In this document: positions 25,076 through 33,369 of the stretch, piece by piece
Layout of the letters: the number at the start of each line of letters is the position of its first letter
Numbering within the stretch: position 1 is the stretch's first letter
Source of the DNA: Vogesella fluminis
GTDB lineage: Bacteria > Pseudomonadota > Gammaproteobacteria > Burkholderiales > Chromobacteriaceae
NCBI RefSeq assembly: GCF_014652335.1
Contig: NZ_BMYP01000025.1
Span: forward strand, 1 to 47,816
Length of the DNA: 47,816 bases
Reading direction: 5' to 3'
Translations under genes and position numbers: made by a program
The notes under the pieces: model-generated
What the model was told of the DNA's origin: nothing
The model's database searches: none
What the model saw: the letters and a program-made list of their open reading frames with translations, nothing else

Positions 25076-27067
25076 ATGAGTCTGTTGCCGCACCAGGTCG
25101 AGCTGTTGTCCCCCGCCAAGAACATCGATATCGGCCGCGAGGCGATTTTGCACGGTGCGGACGCGGTCTATATCGGCGGGCCGAGCTTTGGTGCGCGGCA
25201 CAACGCCTGTAACAGCGTGGCCGAGATCGCCGGGCTGGTGCAGTTTGCCCACCGCTACCACGCGCGCATCTTCACCACGCTCAACACCATCCTGCACGAC
25301 GCCGAGCTGGACGCCGCGCGCACGCTGATCTGGCAACTGTACGACGCCGGTGTCGACGCGCTGATCGTGCAGGACATGGGCATCCTGCAGCTGGACCTGC
25401 CGCCTATCCAGCTGCACGCCTCCACCCAGTGCGACATCCGCGACGCCGCCAAGGCGCGCTTTTTGTCCGATGCCGGCTTCAGCCAGATCGTGCTGGCGCG
25501 CGAGCTGACCATCCCGCAGATCCGCGCCATTGCGGCCAACGTCGGCGCCAGTGCAAACGATCCCGCGGCCATCGAATACTTCATCCACGGCGCACTGTGC
25601 GTCGCCTTCTCCGGCCAGTGCTACATCAGTCACGCCGACAACGGCCGCAGCGCCAACCGTGGCGACTGCTCGCAGGCCTGTCGCCTGCCCTACACCCTCA
25701 CCGACGAAAAAGGCGGCGTGGTCGCCTTCGACAAGCACCTGCTGTCGATGAAGGACAACAACCAGAGCCGCAACCTCGAAGCGCTGCTCGACGCCGGCGT
25801 GCGCTCGCTGAAGATCGAAGGCCGCTACAAGGACGTCAGCTACGTCAAGAACATCACCGCCCACTACCGCCTGCTGCTCGACGAAATCATCGAGCGCCGC
25901 CCGGAACTGGCGCCCGCCTCCAGCGGCAGCAGCGAAATCTACTTCGCGCCCGATCCGGACAAGACCTTCCACCGCGGCGCCACCGACTACTTCGCCACCG
26001 GCCGCAAGATCGACATCGGCGCCTTCGACTCGCCGAAATTCGTCGGCGTCGAGCTGGGCAGCGTGCACCGGGTCGGCGACAACTGGCTGGAGATCGCGAC
26101 CGCAGAGACCATGGCCAACGGCGATGGCATCAACTACATGAAGAAGCGCGAAGTCGTCGGCATGCAGCTCAACACCGTGCAGCAGGTCGGCCACGTGCCG
26201 GGCGGCGAGCGGCTGTGGCGCTGCGTGCCCAACGACCCGGCGGTGCTGGCCGGCCTCAAGCCCGGCACCCACATCAGCCGCAACCGCGACCACGCGTGGG
26301 AGCTGTCGCTGCTGAAAAAATCGGCAGAACGCCGCATCGGCGTGTGGCTGAACCTGGACCAGACCGCCGACGGCCTGGCGCTGACCGTCACCGACGAAGA
26401 CGGCTGCAGCGCCACCGCCCACGCGCAACTGGCGCTGGAGCCGGCCAAGGACGCCGCCCGCGCCGAAGCCAGCCTGCGCGACGCCGTCGCCAAGCTCGGC
26501 AACACCCTGTTCGTGGCCAACGACGTGGCGCTGAACCTGGCACAGCCGTGGTTCGTGCCGTCGTCGGTGATCAACGCGCTGCGCCGCGACGCGGTGGAAA
26601 AACTGGAAGCCGCAAGGTTGGCCGCATGGCCGCGCCAGCCGCGCAAGGCGCCGGTACAGCCGCCGGTGCCGTATCCGGAAAAAAACCTCAGCTACCTCGC
26701 CAACGTCTACAACGCCAAGGCTTGGGATTTCTACAAGCAACACGGCGTGGAAGTGATAGCACCGGCCTACGAGGCGCACCAGGAAGAAGGCGAAGTGTCG
26801 CTGATGATCACCAAGCACTGCCTGCGCTTCTCCTACAACCTGTGTCCGAAGCAGGCCAAGGGCGTGAAGGGCGTGATGGGCCAGGTGCGCGCCGACCCGA
26901 TGGTGCTGAAATCCGGCGACGAGACCTACACCCTGAAATTCGAATGCCGCTCGTGCGAGATGCACGTGATGGGCAAGATGAAGAAGCACGTGCTGAAATC
27001 GGCGCCGCCCTCCGAGATCCCGGCGACGGCGCCGATCACCTTCTTCAAGCAGCGGCCTGTGTCGTAA
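25076..27067 (+). CDS. rlhA: 23S rRNA C2501 hydroxylation protein RlhA (U32 peptidase-like)
   Basis: 663 residues, close to E. coli RlhA (about 650-670) and much longer than the tRNA-hydroxylating TrhP/YegQ. U32 family hallmarks: ELLSPAKNIDIGREAILHGADAVYIGG at the N-terminus, QLHASTQCDI, the EYFIHGALCVAFSGQCYIS motif and the cysteine-rich SANRGDCSQACRLPY, then DAGVRSLKIEGRYK. The C-terminal extension ends with paired cysteines (FECRSCEMHVMGK). In E. coli it forms 5-hydroxycytidine 2501 in 23S rRNA. A dispersed 13-mer lies inside (26614-26626). It is monocistronic; palindromes of the dispersed motif lie on both sides. Confidence 0.88.
   Translation: MSLLPHQVELLSPAKNIDIGREAILHGADAVYIGGPSFGARHNACNSVAEIAGLVQFAHRYHARIFTTLNTILHDAELDAARTLIWQLYDAGVDALIVQDMGILQLDLPPIQLHASTQCDIRDAAKARFLSDAGFSQIVLARELTIPQIRAIAANVGASANDPAAIEYFIHGALCVAFSGQCYISHADNGRSANRGDCSQACRLPYTLTDEKGGVVAFDKHLLSMKDNNQSRNLEALLDAGVRSLKIEGRYKDVSYVKNITAHYRLLLDEIIERRPELAPASSGSSEIYFAPDPDKTFHRGATDYFATGRKIDIGAFDSPKFVGVELGSVHRVGDNWLEIATAETMANGDGINYMKKREVVGMQLNTVQQVGHVPGGERLWRCVPNDPAVLAGLKPGTHISRNRDHAWELSLLKKSAERRIGVWLNLDQTADGLALTVTDEDGCSATAHAQLALEPAKDAARAEASLRDAVAKLGNTLFVANDVALNLAQPWFVPSSVINALRRDAVEKLEAARLAAWPRQPRKAPVQPPVPYPEKNLSYLANVYNAKAWDFYKQHGVEVIAPAYEAHQEEGEVSLMITKHCLRFSYNLCPKQAKGVKGVMGQVRADPMVLKSGDETYTLKFECRSCEMHVMGKMKKHVLKSAPPSEIPATAPITFFKQRPVS
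26614..26626 (+). repeat. Dispersed 13-mer in rlhA
   Basis: Exact forward copy inside rlhA. Confidence 0.85.
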
Positions 27068-27077
27068 GGTAGGTGCA

Positions 27078-27097
27078 TGCGGCCAACGTTGGCCGCA
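27078..27097. repeat. 20-bp palindrome, copy 3
   Basis: Third exact copy of the 20-bp palindrome, 10 bp after the rlhA stop. It may also act as a stem in the rlhA 3' end. Confidence 0.8.
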
Positions 27098-27296
27098 GGG
27101 TTATAGACAAACAACAAGGGCAAGCCGGATGGCTTGCCCTTGTGCTTTGCAGACGATGCTTCACGCAGGGCACGGGCCGCGATCCATCATCAACAAAAAT
27201 GCCATCAGGATGGAGCCGCCCGGCGGATTCGGTTATGGTGGCTGCCATGCCCGCCACCCGCACCGCCCGCACACAACAGCATCCGGAACCCACACC

Positions 27297-27716
27297 ATGA
27301 AACGCCAACTATTACCCGTCCTGCTGGCAGGCTGCCTGTGTGCCAATGCCGGCCACGCCGCCAGTCTCCCCGACATACAGGCGGCCGATAGCGCCGCCCG
27401 CACCTGGCTCGCGCTGATCGACAGCAATGATTTTGCCGCCAGCTGGCAGCAGGCTGCCGCGCTGTTCAAGTCATCCATCAGCCAGCAACAGTGGCTGGAT
27501 GCGCTGCACCGCGCGCGAACTCCGCTGGGCAAGCTGCAGGCGCGCACGCTGCAATCCGCCGTGCCGGCCCATACCTTGCCGGGCGCGCCGCCCGGCGACT
27601 ACGTGGTCATCCAGTACCGCGCCCGCTTCGACAACCGTGCCGAGGCAATCGAAACGGTAACGCCGCAACGCGAAGCGGATGGCAGCTGGCGGGTTGCCGG
27701 CTACTTTATCAACTAG
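27297..27716 (+). CDS. DUF4019 family exported protein
   Basis: 139 residues with a Sec signal peptide (KRQLLPVLLAGCLCANAGHAA, cleavage after GHA). The mature part has ADSAARTWLALIDSNDFAASWQQAAALFKSSIS and GDYVVIQYRARFDNRAEAIETVTPQ, the NTF2-like DUF4019 pattern. Periplasmic, function unknown. The cysteine in the signal region (LLAGC) resembles a lipobox, so a lipoprotein is an alternative. The ATG at 27297 is chosen for the signal peptide; upstream in-frame codons give a poor N-terminus. Confidence 0.82.
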   Translation: MKRQLLPVLLAGCLCANAGHAASLPDIQAADSAARTWLALIDSNDFAASWQQAAALFKSSISQQQWLDALHRARTPLGKLQARTLQSAVPAHTLPGAPPGDYVVIQYRARFDNRAEAIETVTPQREADGSWRVAGYFIN

Positions 27717-27797
27717 GGCCGGGTAGGCCCTCTCAGGAGACAGCAACATACAGGCAATCGGTACTTTCAACGTCAAACTCACGCCGCTGGAGGTATT

Positions 27798-27915
27798 TCA
27801 CCAGGGCAGTGAGGGGCGCATGGCCATTGAGGCGGCGGCGAAGTGCCCACTCAGGAAATCCACGAAGCAACGCACTCGGGCGGACAAACCCAGCCGCGGC
27901 GGGTACAGCGCCCAA
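27798..27915 (-). pseudogene. LysR-type regulator C-terminal remnant
   Basis: About 38 codons ending at a TGA (27798-27800) read WALYPPRLGLSARVRCFVDF followed by LSGHF, the typical end of a LysR-family effector domain. No upstream domain or start follows in any frame: the sequence beyond 27915 is repeats. It is a deletion remnant; a dispersed 13-mer sits next to the break. Confidence 0.65.
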
Positions 27916-27937
27916 CGTTTACCGCGAATGAATGAGC

Positions 27938-27950
27938 AAGGTTGGCCGCA
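27938..27950 (+). repeat. Dispersed 13-mer, intergenic
   Basis: Exact forward copy beside the LysR remnant; a degenerate opposite-orientation copy follows at about 27967-27976. Confidence 0.85.
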
Positions 27951-28040
27951 AGCGATAACAGCTTTTCGGCCAACCTTTTTTGATGTGTTGCATCCGCTGC
28001 GCGGAAATTTTTTATCTGCCGCTTTCCGCGCGGCGGCGGG

Positions 28041-28072
28041 ATACTTTCTTTTGCTTCGCCAAAAGAAAGTAT
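28041..28072. repeat. Hairpin repeat (cttcgcc loop type)
   Basis: ATACTTTCTTTTG and CAAAAGAAAGTAT form a perfect 13-bp stem with a 6-nt loop, followed by the usual tail atccaaagaaaaggcga. This element type occurs in intergenic regions of many proteobacteria and gives spurious open frames. Confidence 0.7.
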
Positions 28073-28336
28073 CCAAAGAAAAGGCGACCCGGAGGCGCAA
28101 GCATTCCCGCGAAAACCGCCGCCATCCCGGCGCCGCCCATCCGCTGCGCTCAAAAGAGGGCGGCTTGTTTCCGGGATGACGACAGTTTCCACGGCTTGCG
28201 CCAACGGGAATGGGCGCGTCGGTGCGGTTTTGGCTGACGGTGTGGCTTGTGGGTGTGACTTATCCACAACCGTAGGGTGCAACACCCCGGCTTTATCGGG
28301 GCGTTGCACCGTTCTTCGGGCGGGTGACACGTGTAG

Positions 28337-28363
28337 CCCGGATAAGCCGCAGGCGCATCCGGG
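28337..28363 (+). repeat. REP-like element, copy 1
   Basis: CCCGGAT and ATCCGGG flank a short GC core containing aagccgcaggcgc; resembles enterobacterial REP/BIME units. Confidence 0.6.
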
Positions 28364-28418
28364 GAGGTGTGATGTCCATCCCAGGGCAAGCAACCCTGCC
28401 GCTTGAGCGGTCGCCTTT

Positions 28419-28444
28419 CCCGGATGCGCTGTCGCTTATCCGGG
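28419..28444 (-). repeat. REP-like element, copy 2 (inverted)
   Basis: Same CCCGGAT/ATCCGGG stem with the core in the opposite orientation; with copy 1 it forms a BIME-like pair. No RAYT transposase gene is in the window. Confidence 0.6.
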
Positions 28445-28478
28445 CGACGGTGCTGATGTTTACCGAGATCACATGCCA

Positions 28479-28491
28479 AAGGTTGGCCGCA
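28479..28491 (+). repeat. Dispersed 13-mer, intergenic
   Basis: Exact forward copy between the REP pair and the trypsin-like gene. Confidence 0.85.
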
Positions 28492-28569
28492 AGCCGGCAG
28501 GCTTTCCGTTGTGGTTTACCGGGTTTGCCATTTGCTGTCAGACTGGCGCCTTTAGTCACGGGAGTGAGC

Positions 28570-29796
28570 ATGGTTGCCACCGTACAGTCTTACAGTACCG
28601 GAAAAAACCGGGCGTCCACGGCAGAGGGCTGGGATGGTGTGGTGCGGGTTTCTGCAGGTGGTTTTTATGGCAGCGGGGCACTGCTGTTTGATGGTCATGC
28701 CGTGCTGACGGCCGCCCATGTGGTCGCCCATGCCTTTGGCACGCAGGGTGGTGGGGCGAGTGTGCATTTCGAAACGGCTTCCGGCAGCCAGACCGTGGCG
28801 GTGGACAGGGTGCTGCTGCACCCTGGCTATGACAGCAACGGCAACAATGATCTGGCGCTGGTCTGGCTGGCAGAGGCGGCTCCGCTGGCTGCGGAGCGTT
28901 ACGATATTTACCGGGATGACGATGAACTGTTGCAGGGATTTGTTTTTGCCGGCTATGGCGTGCCGGGTACCGGCCGTAATGGCATGGACGAGTCCTATGA
29001 CGGCGACCCGGTTCGCCAGTGGGGCATCAACCGTTTTGATGCCGACCCGGCCATCCTGAAACAGTCTCTGGGCCCGGTGATGGGCTGGCAGCCGCTGATG
29101 GGCAGCCAGTTGCTGGCGGATTTTGATAATGGTCTGCAGTCACAGGATGCACTGGGCCGTTTTCTCGGTATCCATGAGCGTGGTTATGCAGAAGACGAGG
29201 GCAATCTGACATCGGGTGATAGCGGCGGCCCGGCTTTCCTGGCGGGCAAGGTTGCGGGCGTGGCCAGTTATGGCGCGAGCCTGTCGGCCGGCGCCATCGC
29301 ACCGGATTACGATCAGGTTGCCAATAATGCCGGTTTTGGCGAGATGGCGGCCTGGCAACGGGTCAGCTTCTACCAGCAGTGGATAGACCAGAGCCTGCGT
29401 GCGCAATATCAGGATGCTCCGGACACGGCGGCCAGCGTGGTGCGCCATGTTACCGAAGGGCATGACGGGGCATCACTTGCCTATTTTCTGCTGGAATTTA
29501 CCGGGGTACGCAGTGATCCGCAGCAGTGGCTGAGTGTCGATTACTGTTCGCGTGATGGCAGTGCCGTGGCCGGTGAGGATTATCTGGCGGTCAGCGGCCG
29601 GCTGGTGTTGTACCCCGGCGAGAACAAGGCGGTAATCCCGGTAGAAATCCTGGGCGATGCGCTGCCGGAGGCAGACGAGACGTTCTATCTCGATGTGTTC
29701 AATCCGGTAGGCGGCAGTTTCGGTGCCGGTGTGCTTACCCTGTCGGCGATGCGTACCATTGTTGACGATGACGGCTGGCTGCTTGCGAGCAGCTGA
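28570..29796 (+). CDS. Trypsin-like serine protease with Calx-beta domain
   Basis: 408 residues. The N-terminal two thirds is an S1-type protease with an intact triad: VLTAAHVVAH (His), NGNNDLALVWL (Asp) and LTSGDSGGPAFL (Ser). The C-terminal 110 residues are a Calx-beta domain (LSVDYCSRDGSAVAGEDYLAVSGRLVLYPGE... PEADETFYLDVFNP), a calcium-binding fold of surface proteins. There is no Sec signal peptide, so type I secretion is likely, as for the S-layer protein. The ATG at 28570 follows GGGAG; longer in-frame starts run into REP repeats. A SapC-family gene follows 128 bp downstream on the same strand. Confidence 0.85.
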   Translation: MVATVQSYSTGKNRASTAEGWDGVVRVSAGGFYGSGALLFDGHAVLTAAHVVAHAFGTQGGGASVHFETASGSQTVAVDRVLLHPGYDSNGNNDLALVWLAEAAPLAAERYDIYRDDDELLQGFVFAGYGVPGTGRNGMDESYDGDPVRQWGINRFDADPAILKQSLGPVMGWQPLMGSQLLADFDNGLQSQDALGRFLGIHERGYAEDEGNLTSGDSGGPAFLAGKVAGVASYGASLSAGAIAPDYDQVANNAGFGEMAAWQRVSFYQQWIDQSLRAQYQDAPDTAASVVRHVTEGHDGASLAYFLLEFTGVRSDPQQWLSVDYCSRDGSAVAGEDYLAVSGRLVLYPGENKAVIPVEILGDALPEADETFYLDVFNPVGGSFGAGVLTLSAMRTIVDDDGWLLASS

Positions 29797-29807
29797 GGTT
29801 GGCCGCA
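29795..29807 (+). repeat. Near-copy of the dispersed 13-mer
   Basis: 12 of 13 matches (first base G), overlapping the stop of the protease gene. Confidence 0.6.
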
Positions 29808-29924
29808 GGCTTTTTGCTAGAATGTCGTTTTTGCTTGTTGCCGGAGTATCTTGATGTCGACCATTACCATCCGCATGGCCGTTGCCGCAAGGGCGGTCTG
29901 CCGCCGCAACAGGGAGAGCTGATC

Positions 29925-30710
29925 ATGGCACTATTCCAGCCAGTCAGCCGGCAGGCATTTGCCGGCAAGTTTTGGCAGCGTACGAGCAGCTACGCCTTTG
30001 CCGGGCAGGAGGCTGTCTGTGCACTGCTGGCACAGGAGATGCCCAAGGCGGTGACGTGCATGCCGATTGCGTTCATGGCCGAATCCGGTCAGTTCATGCC
30101 CGTGGCGCTGCAGGGTTTGCAGCCGGGGCAGAATCTTCATGTGGCGGCAGATGGACGCTGGCTGCTGCCGTATGTTCCTGCCGCCTACCGGGCTTATCCG
30201 TTCCGTTCGGCTCTTGCCGGTAACGGGCAGTTTGTCCTGTGTTTTGACATGGAAAGCGGCTTGCTGGCGGATAGCGGCGAGGCTTTCTTTGCCGAAGACG
30301 GCACTACCGCGCCTTTTCTCTCGCAATTGGCGGGGTTTCTCCAGGCTTGCGAGCAGGATCGTGCCCGTACCATGCAGTTGACGGCACTGCTTGGCGAGCT
30401 GGGCCTGCTTGCCCCCTGGCCGATTACCGTCAAGGACGGCGCGCAGGATAAGCAGCTGACCGGCATTTACCGCATCGACGAGACGGCATTGAACAGCCTG
30501 CCGGCAGAGCAGTTCGAACGCCTGCGCCAGAGCGGCGCCCTGGTCATGGTGTATTGCCAGTTGCTGTCGATGCAGCATCTGGCGCATCTTGGCGAACGGG
30601 CACGGCAGCTGGTGGCGGCACGGCAGCAACTGGCTGCAAGCCAGGCGTCCAAAGAGCTGGATTTGTCGTTCATGAGTGGTAGCGAGACGCTGAGCTTCGG
30701 CACATTCTGA
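29925..30710 (+). CDS. SapC family protein
   Basis: 261 residues matching the SapC family, named from the S-layer locus of Campylobacter fetus and common beside calcium-repeat proteins. Recognisable segments: FQPVSRQAFAGKFWQ, YAFAGQEAVCALLAQEMPKA, the central VPAAYRAYPFRSA and a DLSFMSGSETLSFG end. No signal peptide, hence probably cytoplasmic; its exact role in S-layer biology is not established. AGGGAGAG precedes the ATG at 29925. Adjacent to the trypsin/Calx-beta gene, suggesting a surface-protein module. Confidence 0.87.
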   Translation: MALFQPVSRQAFAGKFWQRTSSYAFAGQEAVCALLAQEMPKAVTCMPIAFMAESGQFMPVALQGLQPGQNLHVAADGRWLLPYVPAAYRAYPFRSALAGNGQFVLCFDMESGLLADSGEAFFAEDGTTAPFLSQLAGFLQACEQDRARTMQLTALLGELGLLAPWPITVKDGAQDKQLTGIYRIDETALNSLPAEQFERLRQSGALVMVYCQLLSMQHLAHLGERARQLVAARQQLAASQASKELDLSFMSGSETLSFGTF

Positions 30711-30762
30711 CGCGCTTGCGGAGTGAGGGGGGCGGTGATATGATCGCGCTCCCTGTTTGAGC

Positions 30763-30837
<75 letters not shown>

Positions 30838-30866
30838 GCAGCCGCATTTACGCCAGCCGGTACTGG

Positions 30867-30902
30867 CCGCAAAAACCCGAAGCCTGCGCTTCGGGTTTTT
30901 GC
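30867..30902 (+). terminator. Terminator after tRNA-Thr
   Basis: AACCCGAAGC and GCTTCGGGTT form a stable stem followed by a T-run, about 35 nt beyond the tRNA. Confidence 0.85.
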
Positions 30903-31074
30903 ATTACGGGGCCGGTAGCGGCGCTTGCCAGCCGGAGCATCAGTGCCTTGCCACGGGGGATGATGCAGCACCGGCCGACAAACAGCACAATGGCAGCAGC
31001 GGATTGCGCTACAATCCGCTGTTTTTCATTGCGGTGGCGGAAATGCTGCCGAATCAAGGTTTTAAGGAATCAGT

Positions 31075-31473
31075 GTGGCCGATATCGAGCGCCTCGATAC
31101 GTGGGTAAAGTACAAGAACGGCCTGTGCAGCGACTGCATGGGCAGCTGTTGCAGCATGCCGGTGGAAGTGAAGCTGCCGGATCTGGTGCGCATCGGCGTG
31201 GTGGACGAGTTCGAGCTGGGCGAGCCTATCAAGAACATCGCCAAACGTCTGGAAAAGCAGCGCATCATCCAGCATTTCAACTTCAAGAGCGGCATGTTCA
31301 CGCTGACGCAGCGCGCCAACGGCGATTGCCAGTATCTGGACCAGAAAACCCGGCTGTGCAGCATCTACGCGCTGCGGCCGAATACCTGCCGCAATCACCC
31401 GCAGGTCGGCCCGCGGCCGGGGTTTTGCGCCTACACCCGTAATCCGCAGCATGGCCGCAAGGTGAGTACATGA
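31075..31473 (+). CDS. YkgJ-family cysteine-cluster protein
   Basis: 132 residues with the zinc/iron-chelating cysteine cluster of the YkgJ family: CSDCMGSCC near residues 18-26, then GDCQYLDQKTRLCSIYALRPNTCRNHP and a final GFCAYTR. Binds a metal; role unknown. The start is GTG at 31075 preceded by AAGGA; no better start gives the conserved N-terminus. A -10-like TACAAT lies near 31009. Its stop overlaps the ATG of the VF530 gene by 4 bp. Confidence 0.85.
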   Translation: MADIERLDTWVKYKNGLCSDCMGSCCSMPVEVKLPDLVRIGVVDEFELGEPIKNIAKRLEKQRIIQHFNFKSGMFTLTQRANGDCQYLDQKTRLCSIYALRPNTCRNHPQVGPRPGFCAYTRNPQHGRKVST

Positions 31474-31799
31474 GCGACAAACAAAGCAACAATCCGCTGC
31501 ACGGCGTGACGCTGGAAGCGATGCTGACCGAGCTGCACGCCCACTACGGCTGGGATGGCCTGGCCAGCCGCATTGCGGTGCGCTGCTTCAGCCACGAGCC
31601 GAGCATCAAGTCCAGCCTCGCCTTCCTGCGTCGCACGCCGTGGGCGCGCGACAAGGTGGAGGCGCTGTATCTGCAGCTGAAGAAGCCGAAGCGCACCCTG
31701 GCGCCGAAAGCCGCCGCGCCCACGCCGGCCGGCCACGGTGCGGCCAGGGCGCCGACCATCCTGTTTGCCCGCAAGACGCCGCCGACCGACGACGCCTGA
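31470..31799 (+). CDS. VF530 family DNA-binding protein (DUF2132)
   Basis: 109 residues. The first 70 match VF530: NNPLHGVTLEAMLTELHAHYGWDGLASRI and HEPSIKSSLAFLRRTPWARDKVEALYL. The family fold is a small helical bundle reported to bind DNA. The last 40 residues are an Ala/Pro/Lys-rich tail. Translationally coupled to the YkgJ-like gene through ATGA. The MazG-like gene follows on the same strand 65 bp later. Confidence 0.88.
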   Translation: MSDKQSNNPLHGVTLEAMLTELHAHYGWDGLASRIAVRCFSHEPSIKSSLAFLRRTPWARDKVEALYLQLKKPKRTLAPKAAAPTPAGHGAARAPTILFARKTPPTDDA

Positions 31800-31864
31800 G
31801 CCGGCTGCCGGCAAACCATCCGGCCGCGACACGCGTCGCGGCTTTTTCACGCAAGGAGCCGCCA

Positions 31865-32209
31865 ATGACCGTGCCCGCCGTATTGCTCGATGCCCGCGGC
31901 CTGATCGCCGCACAACGCCAGTTTGCCGCCGAGCGCGACTGGCAGCGTTTCCACACCCCGCGCAACCTGATGCTGGCGCTGACCGGCGAGGTGGGCGAGC
32001 TGGCGGAGCTGTTCCAGTGGCGCACGGATGCCGAGGCAGCGGCGATGGCGGACGAGCCGCAGGCCTTCGAGCGGCTACAGGAGGAAATCGCCGACGTGAT
32101 GATGTACCTGGTGCGGCTGGCCGATGTCTGCGGCGTTGATCTCGACCACGCGCTGCAGGACAAGCTGCACAAGAATGCGCTGAAATACCCGGCCGCCGGG
32201 CGGGAATAA
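31865..32209 (+). CDS. MazG-like nucleotide pyrophosphohydrolase
   Basis: 114 residues; all-alpha NTP pyrophosphatase of the MazG-like (dCTPase, RS21-C6) group that cleanses the nucleotide pool. The metal-binding pattern is intact: LTGEVGELAELFQW (ExxE) followed by EEIADVMMYLVRLAD (ExxD), with the family's WQRFHTPRNLMLAL lead-in. AAGGAG precedes the ATG at 31865. It is likely co-transcribed with VF530. Confidence 0.88.
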   Translation: MTVPAVLLDARGLIAAQRQFAAERDWQRFHTPRNLMLALTGEVGELAELFQWRTDAEAAAMADEPQAFERLQEEIADVMMYLVRLADVCGVDLDHALQDKLHKNALKYPAAGRE

Positions 32210-32370
32210 ATAGCCACAGTTTTGTCGCCAAATATTAATGTTGTTTATTGAAACTGGTGATTATTAAAAACCGTACGATTTTCTATCCAGTGTAATAGTG
32301 GTGATTCATCATGCCGTTGGCTTAGCCTGTGCTAAGCTGGCCCATTGTGTTTGCCGCCAGATCCCGACCG

Positions 32371-33303
32371 ATGAACCAAGCCGACACGCTGTCTTTCCAC
32401 ACTGTCTCACTGTCGTCTGCCGCCCGCCTGCAGCAGCTGTTCATGGCACTGCCTTACCCGGTGCTGCTGTTTGACGGGTGCGGGCAGCTGGAATTTGCCA
32501 ATCACGCCGCGCAGTGCTGTCCCGATGCGCAGCCGGTATTACAGCAGCTGGCTGCCGGCGTACCGCTGGCATCGGTGATGCTGCCGGGGCTGGATGCCGA
32601 CAGCTTCGCCCGGGTGCTGGCCACGGCCGCGCCGCAGAGTACGGAGCTGAGCCTGCCGCAGGCTGATGGCAAGCCGGGACACTACCAGTTCACGCTGACA
32701 CCGCTGTGTGATGCCAGCGGCAAGGTGGATGGCGTGCTGCAGACCCGCCACGACGTCACTCGCCAGCGCCAGGAGGCGCAGCGCCTGCAGCTGCTGCAAG
32801 GCCACCTGCTGGAGATGGCGCACCGCGACGCGCTGACCAATCTCGCCAACCGCCGCTATCTGGAACTGAAACTGGAAAGGTTGGCCGCAGACAGCGCCGC
32901 CAGCCTGTGTGCGTTGCTGTTCATCGATCTCGACCGTTTCAAGCCGATCAACGACGTTCACGGGCACGACACCGGCGACGCGGTGCTGTCGGCGGTTGCC
33001 GCGCGGCTGAAGCAGGCCTTGCGCGGCACCGACCTGCTGGCGCGCATCGGCGGCGACGAGTTCGCCATCCTGCTGGAAGGCGTCACCGAGAGCGGCGCGC
33101 GCGCGGTGGCCGGCAAGATCATCCAGGCGCTGGAGCAGCCGTTTGCCGAGCTGTCGCCGCCGAACCGGCTCGGTCTGTCGGTGGGCGTCTGCCTGTTCAA
33201 GAGCGGCGCGGCGATGCCGGCCGAGGTGCTGGTCGAGGCCGACCAGGCGATGTACCGCGCCAAGCGCCGCGGCGGCGGGCAGTTCGAGCTGCAGCAGCTG
33301 TAA
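32371..33303 (+). CDS. PAS-like sensor diguanylate cyclase (GGDEF)
   Basis: 310 residues; makes c-di-GMP. The N-terminal 135 residues look like a PAS sensor (LPYPVLLFDGCGQLEFANHAA, then YQFTLTPLCDASGKVDGVLQTRHDVT). The GGDEF domain follows (DALTNLANRRYLELKL, LFIDLDRFKPINDVHGHDTGDAVL), with intact GGDEF in RIGGDEFAILL and an RGTD (RxxD) inhibitory site five residues before it, so product feedback is expected. No membrane segment. The ribosome site is weak; an in-frame GTG eight codons upstream is possible. A dispersed 13-mer lies inside (32877-32889). It converges with an HD-GYP phosphodiesterase. Confidence 0.92.
   Translation: MNQADTLSFHTVSLSSAARLQQLFMALPYPVLLFDGCGQLEFANHAAQCCPDAQPVLQQLAAGVPLASVMLPGLDADSFARVLATAAPQSTELSLPQADGKPGHYQFTLTPLCDASGKVDGVLQTRHDVTRQRQEAQRLQLLQGHLLEMAHRDALTNLANRRYLELKLERLAADSAASLCALLFIDLDRFKPINDVHGHDTGDAVLSAVAARLKQALRGTDLLARIGGDEFAILLEGVTESGARAVAGKIIQALEQPFAELSPPNRLGLSVGVCLFKSGAAMPAEVLVEADQAMYRAKRRGGGQFELQQL
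32877..32889 (+). repeat. Dispersed 13-mer in the GGDEF gene
   Basis: Exact forward copy in the coding sequence. Confidence 0.85.
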
Positions 33304-33319
33304 GCGAGCCGACCATGAC

Positions 33320-33352
33320 AAAACGGCCACCCGCGTCTGCCGGTGGCCGTTG
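33320..33352. terminator. Shared hairpin between GGDEF and HD-GYP genes
   Basis: AACGGCCACC and GGTGGCCGTT form a 10-bp stem in the 54-bp gap between the convergent genes; AAAA on one side gives a short T-run on the minus strand. Likely a bidirectional terminator. Confidence 0.7.
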
Positions 33353-33353
33353 T

Positions 33354-33369
33354 TGTTTCACATGAAACG
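33354..33369. other. parS-like site 1 (14/16)
   Basis: TGTTTCACATGAAACG matches the ParB-binding consensus TGTTTCACGTGAAACA at 14 of 16 positions. It overlaps the stop codon of the HD-GYP gene. Confidence 0.6.

Larger units (their letters stand above)
27717..28569. other. Repeat-rich spacer without an intact gene
   Basis: 853 bp holding a LysR C-terminal remnant (27798-27915, minus), two dispersed 13-mers (27938-27950, 28479-28491), a strong hairpin (28041-28072), an exact DnaA box (28260-28268) and two REP-like hairpins in inverted order (28337-28363, 28419-28444). Longer open frames here are repeat translations rather than genes. Confidence 0.7.

Noticed and set aside
28324-28569. Longer N-terminus for the trypsin-like protein
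   Set aside because: The extension translates REP-like and dispersed repeats and lacks a signal peptide; the ATG at 28570 has a ribosome site.
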